A DNA stretch of 47,319 nucleotides from positions 1 through 47,319 of the forward strand of contig CAKUUG010000011.1 in assembly GCA_934692665.1 (NCBI GenBank), in the 5' to 3' direction. Under the pieces are notes generated by a model. It did not search any database. It had not been told where the DNA came from and saw only the letters and a list, made by a program, of their open reading frames with translations. Source of the DNA: an uncultured Candidatus Melainabacteria bacterium. Its GTDB lineage: Bacteria > Cyanobacteriota > Vampirovibrionia > Gastranaerophilales > Gastranaerophilaceae. The translations under genes were made by a program, and so were the position numbers. Shown here piece after piece: positions 17,590 through 24,861 of this stretch (the stretch's first letter is position 1; every line of letters starts with the position of its first letter).

Positions 17590-18570
17590 TTAATTTTTAT
17601 CTCTTGAAAAAACCTCAAGCAAAAGAGAATTTTCGCATTTTATCGGATTGAAATAAGCACAGCTTGCAACCATTGAGGCATTATCCGTACAGTATTTTAA
17701 TTCAGGTGCTTGTGTTGTATAGCCTTTTGATTTTAATTCTTCTATTCTCTTTCTGAGTTCTGAATTGGCCGCAACGCCACCTGCCAAAACAATCGTCTTG
17801 CAGTTCAATTTGTCTGCTATTTTTTTTGTTTTTTTGATTAGAGTATCTGCTATCCTATACTGAAAACTAGCTGCTATATCGGCTTTTGGGAGATTTTCTT
17901 TGTTGAATTTTTTAACTTCTCGAAGTACAGCAGTCTTTAAACCAGAAAAAGAAAACTCATCTTCTTTCACTTTTGCTTCCGGAAAGTCAAAAGCATTCGG
18001 GTTTCCATCTTTTGCCATTTTATCCAACAAAATTCCCCCGGGATAAGGAATAGAACATAATCTGGCAACTTTGTCATAGACTTCGCCTACAGCATCATCT
18101 ATTGTTTGTGCCATTATAGTTTGTTTTGAGTAGTCTTGCACATAAATAACTTGGCTATGTCCACCCGAAACCAACAAACACACAAAAGGCGGTTTCAAGT
18201 CGCTATTGATAAAGTTTGCACAAACATGGGCATTGAGGTGATTTACGCCAATGTAGGGCTTGTTGTGAACAAGTGAGAGCGTCTTTGCTGAATTCATTCC
18301 AACAAGCAAACACCCAACCAACCCCGGCCCAACAGTCGAAGCAAATGCGTCAATTTCTTTTGGGGTGATTTGAGCTTGTTTATATGCTTCTTCTATTACC
18401 ATATTTACTGAATTTAAGTGTTCTCTTGCCGCAACTTCAGGTACTACACCGCCAAATTTTTCATGGATTTTTATTTGGCTCGAAACAACATTGGAGAGAA
18501 CTTGTCTTCCGTCTTTTACGATTGCTGCAGCTGTTTCATCACAACTCGATTCTAATGCTAAAATTATCAT
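17590..18570 (-). CDS. tsaD: tRNA N6-threonylcarbamoyladenosine synthase, catalytic subunit
   Basis: The 326-residue protein starts MIILALESSCDETAAAIV, the Kae1/TsaD hallmark, and keeps the metal-binding HxxxH in NHLNAH and the nucleotide-binding VSGGHSQVIY and AGGVAANSELR. With TsaB, TsaE and TsaC it makes t6A37 on tRNAs reading ANN codons. None of those partners is in the window. AAGGAAAAAG precedes the ATG. It is divergent from the TPR/NHL gene, with 61 bp between start codons. Note that tcdA, which modifies t6A further, is also present (44.5 kb). Confidence 0.96.
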   Translation of the reverse strand: MIILALESSCDETAAAIVKDGRQVLSNVVSSQIKIHEKFGGVVPEVAAREHLNSVNMVIEEAYKQAQITPKEIDAFASTVGPGLVGCLLVGMNSAKTLSLVHNKPYIGVNHLNAHVCANFINSDLKPPFVCLLVSGGHSQVIYVQDYSKQTIMAQTIDDAVGEVYDKVARLCSIPYPGGILLDKMAKDGNPNAFDFPEAKVKEDEFSFSGLKTAVLREVKKFNKENLPKADIAASFQYRIADTLIKKTKKIADKLNCKTIVLAGGVAANSELRKRIEELKSKGYTTQAPELKYCTDNASMVASCAYFNPIKCENSLLLEVFSRDKN

Positions 18571-18616
18571 CTTTTTCCTTATTTTTTTAAAAAAATCTTG
18601 TAGTTTTATTACATTT

Positions 18617-18625
18617 TGTTATAAT
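18617..18625 (+). promoter_or_regulatory. Extended -10 promoter (TGTTATAAT) of the TPR/NHL gene
   Basis: TGTTATAAT is followed by 6 nt and the ATG at 18632. A TTGTAG at 18598-18603 gives a 16-bp spacer as a possible -35. No ribosome site is present. Confidence 0.6.
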
Positions 18626-18631
18626 GATAGC

Positions 18632-19489
18632 ATGAAAAAGAAACTAGTAATTTCAATATTTCTATTTTTATCATTAATTGCATTGCCTAATGCTTTTGCA
18701 GACAATACAGAAGAAGCTACAATCAAATATAATCAAGCAATTGATTTGTACAAACAAGATGATATCAATGGTTCTATTGATTTGTTCAACAAAGCAACAA
18801 AACTTAAACCGGATTTTTATGAAGCATATTACAATTTGTCTCAGATTTTGATGTCTTTGGATAGAAACGAAGAAGCACTAAAATCTCTAGAAGCAATTTT
18901 GGCAATGAATCCAAACGATACAGACACTCTTTATAACATAGGAAAAATCCAATATAAAAGAGGATATTTGTCAAATGCACAAAAACACTTGATGGCGATT
19001 CCTGATAATGCTCCGCAGTACGCTTCTGCAAAAATTTTGCTTAGCAGAATAGAAAAAAGACAAGAAGAGCTAAAATTAGAAAACATAATCAAAGAACACA
19101 AAAATCAAACAAACGAAAACGGAAAAGTTCTTTATACCAGTATTTCTGAAATACAAGCTCCTTCAGGAGTCACAATAGATAGCGAAGGAAACATCTTTAC
19201 AGCTAGTTTTGCAGAAAACACAATATACAAAATTTCGATTTTCGGCAAAAAAACAGTATTTACAAATTCTTCTTTAATAAAAGGTCCTGTAGGCATTGCA
19301 ACAGATACCGAAAACAACATTTATATTGCAAACTACAACGCAAACAACATCTTAAAAGTTACACCAAATGGTGCAGTTAGTATTTTTTCAGAAATCCAAA
19401 AACCATACTGCATTTTGTTTGACAAACAGCACAATAGATTGTATGTAACAGAACAACACACAAACAAAGTTGTAAAAATTGACCTTTAA
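18632..19489 (+). CDS. Exported TPR-NHL repeat protein
   Basis: The 285-residue protein has a signal peptide (LVISIFLFLSLIALPNAFA), about three TPR motifs (25-150, with DINGSIDLFNKATKLKPDFYEAYYNL) and then about three NHL-type strands (about 170-285, with GIATDTENNIYIANYNANNILKVTPNG). A complete NHL propeller usually needs six blades, so it is either a partial propeller that pairs with another molecule or a shortened form. The start at 18632 is chosen for the signal peptide; the longer frame from 18491 overlaps tsaD. It is probably a periplasmic scaffold. The ligand is unknown. Confidence 0.8.
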   Translation: MKKKLVISIFLFLSLIALPNAFADNTEEATIKYNQAIDLYKQDDINGSIDLFNKATKLKPDFYEAYYNLSQILMSLDRNEEALKSLEAILAMNPNDTDTLYNIGKIQYKRGYLSNAQKHLMAIPDNAPQYASAKILLSRIEKRQEELKLENIIKEHKNQTNENGKVLYTSISEIQAPSGVTIDSEGNIFTASFAENTIYKISIFGKKTVFTNSSLIKGPVGIATDTENNIYIANYNANNILKVTPNGAVSIFSEIQKPYCILFDKQHNRLYVTEQHTNKVVKIDL

Positions 19490-19537
19490 AAAACAATTCT
19501 ATATGCTATAATTTTTTTGACGGTTGTTTTTTAAAGG
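19483..19537 (+). promoter_or_regulatory. 14-bp inverted repeat spanning the promoter and ribosome site of the RHH gene
   Basis: CCTTTAAAAAACAA (19483-19496) is the exact complement of TTGTTTTTTAAAGG (19524-19537). The left arm overlaps the end of the TPR/NHL gene and the right arm overlaps the AAAGGAGG ribosome site. The -10 box TGCTATAAT (19504-19512) lies in the loop. Confidence 0.6.
19504..19512 (+). promoter_or_regulatory. Extended -10 promoter (TGCTATAAT) of the RHH gene
   Basis: TGCTATAAT predicts transcription from about 19519, giving a 26-nt leader that contains AAAGGAGG and excludes the left arm of the inverted repeat. Confidence 0.55.
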
Positions 19538-19544
19538 AGGTTTT

Positions 19545-19733
19545 ATGGCAAGAATTCTAGTTTCTATGAAAGACAATTTCTTAAAAACAATAGACGAAAT
19601 GGCACAAAACGAGCAAAGAACTCGTTCAGAATTCATCAGAGAAGCATTAAGAGAATACATAAAACGCCAAAATCGTACTATGCCAACCAATGCAACCAGA
19701 AATGCAAGTATCCTTGAGGATTTGTTAAATTAG
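19545..19733 (+). CDS. Orphan ribbon-helix-helix (CopG/Arc-type) DNA-binding protein
   Basis: The 62-residue protein reads MARILVSMKDNFLKTIDEMA then RTRSEFIREALREYIKRQN. This is a short strand, helix A and helix B of a ribbon-helix-helix dimer, as in CopG and many antitoxins. The start is fixed by AAAGGAGG 4 nt upstream. No toxin gene follows: the next gene is convergent and overlaps it by four bases. A stand-alone, possibly self-controlling regulator is therefore more likely than an antitoxin. Confidence 0.8.
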   Translation: MARILVSMKDNFLKTIDEMAQNEQRTRSEFIREALREYIKRQNRTMPTNATRNASILEDLLN

Positions 19734-20041
19734 TCGATTAGACTGTCTTTTTGAAGAGTTTTTGATTGTATTCTTTCTTTTGCTTGTTTAGGTTTGTTTG
19801 TATTTTGGTTTTGTTCTTCCAAAATAGAGTTTCTTAAAGACTTCATTTCTCCTGATGCAAAACTTTCTTGGAGTTTTCTTTTTGTTTCTTTAAACAAATA
19901 TTCTTTTTGAGATTGTGGAAAATCGTATTTGTTTATGATTTCCATAATTTCTGCATCAGTCGGCATAGTCATTTCTTGTGCAAAAGCGTTTGAACAAATT
20001 AAAAATGATAAAAATATTAAAACTAAAATTGTTTTTTTCAT
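19730..20041 (-). CDS. Small exported helical protein
   Basis: The 103-residue protein has a signal peptide (KKTILVLIFLSFLICSNAFAQ) and a short charged helical remainder with the repeated theme of Lys/Glu/Gln. AAAGGG lies 6-8 nt before the ATG at 20041, which I prefer to the upstream start at 20080. Its end overlaps the RHH gene tail to tail by four bases. It is divergent from the radical SAM gene by 74 bp. The family is not recognised. Confidence 0.65.
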   Translation of the reverse strand: MKKTILVLIFLSFLICSNAFAQEMTMPTDAEIMEIINKYDFPQSQKEYLFKETKRKLQESFASGEMKSLRNSILEEQNQNTNKPKQAKERIQSKTLQKDSLID

Positions 20042-20100
20042 ATTTTTCCCTTTCGATACTTTATTATCGGCAAAAAACAATTAAACTTTAATCAGTCTTT

Positions 20101-20109
20101 TGGTATAAT
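20101..20109 (+). promoter_or_regulatory. Extended -10 promoter (TGGTATAAT) of the SPASM radical SAM gene
   Basis: TGGTATAAT is followed by six T residues and then the ATG at 20116. There is no ribosome site. Confidence 0.6.
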
Positions 20110-20115
20110 TTTTTT

Positions 20116-21201
20116 ATGAATTATTCTATTTTGTTTGACAATATCAGAAATTTGTACTCAAAATCAATCTACAACAAACCTCTTGCTAAAGTCAGGTTGC
20201 CTTTGAGGTATTTTTTTGAGCTTACACATTTGTGCAATCTCAATTGCCCATATTGTTATGTTGGAAAATCAAATATAAAAGAAGAATTAACAACCGAAGA
20301 GTGGAAAAAAATCATAGACCAAATTCCTTTTTATTCTTTTGTAACTTTGGTCGGGGGAGAACCTTTAATAAGAAAGGATTTTAGAGAGATTTTGTTTTAT
20401 TGTTGCAAAAAAACTTTTGGAAAAGTGAATGTTGTAACAAATGGAACTTTGATGAATGAAAGTATTATTGATGACTTTATAAAGTCAAAAATGCTTTTAG
20501 TGAGCGTTTCTTTAGATGGTTGGGGAAAAAACCACGACAAAAACCGAAACAAGAGTGGAATTTTTGAAAAAATTCAAGAAAATCTTGAAATTTTAAACAA
20601 AAAAAGAAAAAATAAAAGACTGATGGTTGATATAAAAACTATCGTTTTAAAAGACAATTTGGAAGATTTAATCAAATTATACGAATATTCAACAAAAATG
20701 GGTTTTGAGTTTTTTTCGATTTCTTTTTTGAGAAACAACAACCTAAAACAAAATTCTTTTTTATATGAAAATTTTGAAGAAATATTTTTCAAACCTGATT
20801 ATCCTATAGAAGAATATTTCGATATGGAAGAATTTAAAAAAGTTTATTTAGAAATTCAAAAAATAAAAAAACATTCAAAAACAAAGATTCGTTTTGCACC
20901 AAAATTTGACAACAAAAATCCAAATATTGAATTAAAATCAATCGAAAACTTTTTCAAAAACAAAGATAAAAAAATAACAGAGATTTATGAGCCTTGTTTG
21001 TATCCATATTCAAACACAATAATAAACCCAAAAGGCGACGTTTATCCTTGTTTGTCCGTAAAAATGGGAAATTTAAAAGAACAAAATCTAATTGATATAA
21101 TGAACAATCCAAAATACAAATGTTTTAGAAACAATTTAAAATATTCAAAAGTATTTTCATCATGCCAGATGTGTTGCGAATTAAAAATCAAACAACAATA
21201 G
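20116..21201 (+). CDS. Radical SAM protein with SPASM-like C-terminal cysteines
   Basis: The 361-residue protein has the radical SAM motif C40-x3-C44-x2-C47 in CNLNCPYCYVG, the SAM-binding VGGEPLIRKDF and a C-terminal cysteine set (CLYPYSN, YPCLS and CQMCC) around NPKGDVYPC and MGNLKEQNLIDIMN, typical of SPASM proteins that hold extra Fe-S clusters. SPASM enzymes modify peptides, proteins or cofactors. No clear RiPP precursor or maturation partner lies next to it, so its substrate is unknown. It has its own likely leaderless promoter and its own terminator, so it is a single-gene unit. Confidence 0.87.
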   Translation: MNYSILFDNIRNLYSKSIYNKPLAKVRLPLRYFFELTHLCNLNCPYCYVGKSNIKEELTTEEWKKIIDQIPFYSFVTLVGGEPLIRKDFREILFYCCKKTFGKVNVVTNGTLMNESIIDDFIKSKMLLVSVSLDGWGKNHDKNRNKSGIFEKIQENLEILNKKRKNKRLMVDIKTIVLKDNLEDLIKLYEYSTKMGFEFFSISFLRNNNLKQNSFLYENFEEIFFKPDYPIEEYFDMEEFKKVYLEIQKIKKHSKTKIRFAPKFDNKNPNIELKSIENFFKNKDKKITEIYEPCLYPYSNTIINPKGDVYPCLSVKMGNLKEQNLIDIMNNPKYKCFRNNLKYSKVFSSCQMCCELKIKQQ

Positions 21202-21202
21202 C

Positions 21203-21235
21203 AAAAATCCGAAGCATTGACTTCGGATTTTAAAA
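21203..21235. terminator. Bidirectional intrinsic terminator
   Basis: The perfect 11-bp stem AAAATCCGAAG/CTTCGGATTTT (21204-21214 with 21221-21231) lies between two converging genes. Confidence 0.85.
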
Positions 21236-21237
21236 TT

Positions 21238-22518
21238 TTATTTTTCTTCTTTTATTTTTAATAAAGCCTCTACAACTACAGGGTCCCATTTTGTTCCTGA
21301 TTCTTGTTTTATTATTTCAAGAGCTTCTTTATTTGAAAGAGCTTTTCTATGAACTCTATCTTGCGTTAATGCACAATATGCAGCAGCCAGAGCAATTATT
21401 CTAGAACCCAATGGAATAGAATTTCCTTTTAATCCTTCAGGATAACCTTCTCCATTAAAGCGTTCTTGTTGATAATTTATGTATGGAACAACTTCTGACA
21501 TAAAGTTTATATTCATAAGTAAATCTACACCTGCATTTGGAGATTTTTTCAATTGTTCCCATTCTTGTGGAGTCAGATTTTCTTTTTTGTTAAATATTTC
21601 TTCAGACAATGTGATTTTGCCAATATTTTGCAACAAACCTGCATAATAAATAAGGTCTGTCGTTTTTTCGTTCAACTGCAATTGATTACAGATTTCTCTA
21701 GACAATTCAGCACATTCTTTTGAATGACTTCTTTTATATTGACCCTTAAGATCGCTTGCCCAAGCCAATTTTTCAACAAAAGTTTGTTGTTGATCACCTA
21801 AATCACCTATTATTGCTGTCAATTGAGCCCTCAAATTTTGGAGTTCCAATGTTGCAATATCATCAATAGAAGCTATTCTTTTTACTTGTTCTATCAATTT
21901 TTGCAATCCCAAAGAAGTCACAAACAATCCTGCCATATTTTGAATCAAATCAGCATATTCAAATTCGAGAGGTTTTTCTTGTTTTCTGATTACTTCAATT
22001 ACACCGATACATTCAAAACTGTTTTTCAAAGGGAAAAGCGAAATCTGAAATCCATCTTTTTCAAAAACAAATTCTCTTTCTTCGTTTTTTGATTTTTCAA
22101 TTTCAGGCGAAACTTCCACCTCGTCTGATATTTTGTCAGAAGTACCGACAAAAGAGAGCTTTTCACTTTTTTTTGCAATGTAGATATTACATTTTGTCAA
22201 ATTCATTATTAATTTTATTGTTTTTGCAATTGTATTATAGATAACAAATTCTTCATTATTGCAAAAGCCCAACAAATTCAGCGTGTTGTCGATTGAATAA
22301 ATCGAAATCAACTCAAAAAGCTGTTCTTTTAGACATTTTCTTTTGTCTTTTTCTTTTGTCTTTTTAGAAATTTTTTCGACCAATTCGGGATTAATCAACT
22401 GTTCTGTTAAAAAATCTCCCAAATTCAAAGCAAAAATTTCTTCCAGTGGATCATCTTCTATAAGATTTATGCTTCTTGTGTACATTGAGGTGTTGGCATT
22501 GTCCTTTTTTGTGTTCAT
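21238..22518 (-). CDS. GAF-like plus degenerate HD-GYP domain protein
   Basis: The 426-residue protein has a helical N-terminus, a GAF-like domain (about 75-205, ending CIGVIEVIRKQ) and an HD-GYP fold (about 262-420). The fold is clear from HSKECAELS, GLLQNIGKI, NGEGYPEGLKGNSIPLGSRII and ALTQDR. The ligands that HD-GYP phosphodiesterases use to hold metal are almost all replaced: the HD pair is Q297-N298, the HP histidine is S326, the HHE pair is Q350-Q351, and the later Asp is in an Ala-rich AAAYCAL segment. Only H265 remains. It is therefore unlikely to cleave cyclic di-GMP and more likely a sensor or binding protein. Confidence 0.85.
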   Translation of the reverse strand: MNTKKDNANTSMYTRSINLIEDDPLEEIFALNLGDFLTEQLINPELVEKISKKTKEKDKRKCLKEQLFELISIYSIDNTLNLLGFCNNEEFVIYNTIAKTIKLIMNLTKCNIYIAKKSEKLSFVGTSDKISDEVEVSPEIEKSKNEEREFVFEKDGFQISLFPLKNSFECIGVIEVIRKQEKPLEFEYADLIQNMAGLFVTSLGLQKLIEQVKRIASIDDIATLELQNLRAQLTAIIGDLGDQQQTFVEKLAWASDLKGQYKRSHSKECAELSREICNQLQLNEKTTDLIYYAGLLQNIGKITLSEEIFNKKENLTPQEWEQLKKSPNAGVDLLMNINFMSEVVPYINYQQERFNGEGYPEGLKGNSIPLGSRIIALAAAYCALTQDRVHRKALSNKEALEIIKQESGTKWDPVVVEALLKIKEEK

Positions 22519-22777
22519 AAATACTCAATCCTTTTGCCGTATGTTATATATTAGCATATCGGCACTATTTTGGAAATCTTCAATATTTTTCTTAAATTCT
22601 ATACATAAGTTAATAAACAATCATACTTTAGTTTATAAAGTACACTTTAGAGTATTAATTTTTGTTAAGCAGTTTCTTAAATAATGTTATCAAGTAGGGA
22701 ATAATGGAATTAAAAAATTGGGTGAAAGTTAAAGAACTTTAAATCTGCAAAGTAATTTATTAGCAAAGGTGGTAAAA

Positions 22778-23971
22778 ATGGGTCTATCAGCAAGTCAAGG
22801 AAGGTTGTTAATGTTAACGGCACGCCAGAATGATTTAGAATTTCAGGCTCAACAAATTTCGCAACAAAGACTTAGTTTGGCTACAAAATTGGACGATATA
22901 AGTCAAGAATACGAAACTGCAGTAAGCAACAGACAGATGATTATTGCAATGCAAGATTCAGATGGCACAAGCATATTATCTAATTTAACATATTCAAAAC
23001 TCGTTAGCGGAGCTGCAGCATTGGGTACAGCTTCAGGCTTGAACCAAGTAGAAGGCATAAACACCTCTGACAATGCAAACCCACAAGCATTTCGTCTTGT
23101 TATGGGAGATACTATTGTTGTTTCTGATGTATCAGAAATCCCCGGAAAAACTTCAGCAACATATTCTAATACCACAAAAGAAAAAGATGAAGATTTGGGC
23201 ATTAATTTGTATGTTCAAAAAAGCGAAGAAACAAATGAATCAACAGACAAAACAACAAGTGTTTCTAAAAAATACTTTTCTATAGAAGATATAAAAAATT
23301 CTGACCTTGGAAAATTGGCTACTACAGATGATTTGGCTTCAGATTGCCAAATTTTTACAGATAACAATTCCTACTATATCAAATATGGTGATGCATATTA
23401 CGATTTGACAGGAAAACAAGCAGAAGTTTCTGATACACAAAAACAAAATCTTCATGAATACACTTATGATGATGGTTCAAAAAACTCAAATGCAAAAGTA
23501 AATTTTGTATACAAAAAGACTTCTGTGCCTGAAAATGTTTCAAAAAATATTCAAAAAGTAAGCGAAGAAGATTTGTCTAACAACGGAATCACTATAAACG
23601 GTGTCAGATATTTGGTAGACAAAGATTTGGCAGGCGAAAACGGTGGAATTAATTATTTGCAAAATTGTTTAAGAAATGGCAAATACACAATCGAAAGATA
23701 CAGTTCAAACAGCCAAATATTAGAAGACCCTTGGTCGGGAGTATCTTGGGATGCTGCTTCTAATATTACAGACCAATATTATGAAGATGATGATGCTGAA
23801 GCAAAAGCAAAATATGATAGATTATCAAAACAAGTTGAATCACAAGACAAAAAATTGCAGTTAGATTTGGATAATATAGAAACGCAAAGAGATGCTGTAA
23901 AAACAGAAAAAGATTCAGTTAAAGATGTCATCTCCAATAACGTAGAAAACACATTTAACACTTTTGGCTAA
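22778..23971 (+). CDS. Large unknown protein with MGLSASQGRLL coiled-coil start
   Basis: The 397-residue protein begins MGLSASQGRLLMLTARQ and continues as a Gln-rich amphipathic helix to about residue 50. A central Ser/Thr/Asp/Lys-rich beta-like region (about 90-330) and a terminal helix (about 340-390) follow. The helix-variable-helix plan recalls flagellin-like or filament proteins, but no flagellin signature is recognised and no flagellar gene is near. There is no signal peptide. AAAGGTGG 6 nt before the ATG fixes the start; a GTG 9 bases earlier would overlap this site. A strong terminator follows, so it is monocistronic. Confidence 0.7.
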   Translation: MGLSASQGRLLMLTARQNDLEFQAQQISQQRLSLATKLDDISQEYETAVSNRQMIIAMQDSDGTSILSNLTYSKLVSGAAALGTASGLNQVEGINTSDNANPQAFRLVMGDTIVVSDVSEIPGKTSATYSNTTKEKDEDLGINLYVQKSEETNESTDKTTSVSKKYFSIEDIKNSDLGKLATTDDLASDCQIFTDNNSYYIKYGDAYYDLTGKQAEVSDTQKQNLHEYTYDDGSKNSNAKVNFVYKKTSVPENVSKNIQKVSEEDLSNNGITINGVRYLVDKDLAGENGGINYLQNCLRNGKYTIERYSSNSQILEDPWSGVSWDAASNITDQYYEDDDAEAKAKYDRLSKQVESQDKKLQLDLDNIETQRDAVKTEKDSVKDVISNNVENTFNTFG

Positions 23972-24011
23972 CCTTAACACACCCACATTTCACTTAAAAT
24001 GAATTACTTTT

Positions 24012-24036
24012 TGCGAGGATTTTCCTCGCATTTTAT
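24012..24036 (+). terminator. Intrinsic terminator after the MGLSASQ gene
   Basis: The 8-bp stem TGCGAGGA/TCCTCGCA has a 3-nt loop and is followed by TTTTATTTTT. It may also serve the converging gene. Confidence 0.82.
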
Positions 24037-24740
24037 TTTTCATTTTTTTTAGGCAAAGAAAAACCAAAAGTATTTGTATTGTTAGAATAACTCTTTGCAA
24101 AAGATTTTCCAAAATGAGCTTTAATGATTTCATTCGTTACATAAAAACCCAGTCCCATCGAGGGTTTTTGGAATTGAGAATTATATTTTTTATTTTTTTG
24201 AAATATTTCTTTCATTACATTTTGTTCAATATATTTGCTTTTTGTTTTTATTTTGAATTCTATTTGGGTGGCTTTGTTTGATATTTCTATTGTTGTTTTT
24301 GTATTTTTAAAAGCAATATTAATATTATTCAAAATCAAATTTTCGAGAATTTTTTTAATTTTTGTTTTGTCAGCATAAATATTCAAACTCTCAGGAATAT
24401 TCATCTCTAATTCCAAATTGTGATACTCAAACAAAATACTGTAATCTTTGATTATTTCTTTCAAAACAGCAACAAAATCGAATTTTTCATATTCTAGGTT
24501 ACTGTTTTTGAATTCATTTTTATAAGCCATCAAAAAAATATCAGAAGAATTTCGCATAATTTTGCATGAATACAATGTCAATTCTATCAGCTCTTTTTCT
24601 TCTTTATTTATTTTTGAAGACGAAGTAGCCAAAAAATTTTTCAATGCATCAATCTGATACACGACAGGTATTTTAAAATCGCATATTACTTTTTTGAAAA
24701 CTTCGATGTCGCTTTCTTCATTGTCTTTGAGTATTTCCAT
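24033..24740 (-). CDS. Histidine-kinase-like protein lacking the phosphoacceptor His
   Basis: The 235-residue soluble protein has a DHp-like helical hairpin (about 12-75) and a HATPase-like domain (about 85-230). The N box (ENLILNNINIAF, 133-144) and the G2 loop (SMGLGFYVTNEIIKAHFG) are kept. Where the H box normally reads SHELRTPL, this protein has ICDFKIPV, with Cys20 in the His position. The G1 box DxGxG is also gone (KIKTKSKYI). There is no sensor or membrane segment and no adjoining response regulator. It is probably a non-catalytic partner of another kinase; the ATP site may still bind nucleotide. Confidence 0.75.
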   Translation of the reverse strand: MEILKDNEESDIEVFKKVICDFKIPVVYQIDALKNFLATSSSKINKEEKELIELTLYSCKIMRNSSDIFLMAYKNEFKNSNLEYEKFDFVAVLKEIIKDYSILFEYHNLELEMNIPESLNIYADKTKIKKILENLILNNINIAFKNTKTTIEISNKATQIEFKIKTKSKYIEQNVMKEIFQKNKKYNSQFQKPSMGLGFYVTNEIIKAHFGKSFAKSYSNNTNTFGFSLPKKNEK

Positions 24741-24861
24741 ACTTTACATGATACAAGAAAAAAATTAAAATATATAAATATAATTTGTATATTTTTTATA
24801 AAAGTTATTTTAAGGATTGTTTTTGATTTTTTTTGATAAAATTAATAAAAAGGGGAGAAAA

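Noticed and set aside
19730..20041. The small exported protein as a RiPP precursor for the divergent radical SAM enzyme.
   Set aside because: It has a Sec signal and a 80-residue charged helical body with no core-peptide features.
22704..22742. A 12-codon ORF (MELKNWVKVKEL) with AGGG upstream, ahead of the MGLSASQ gene, possibly a leader peptide.
   Set aside because: It has no run of regulatory codons and no clear attenuator after it; a frame this short arises easily by chance.
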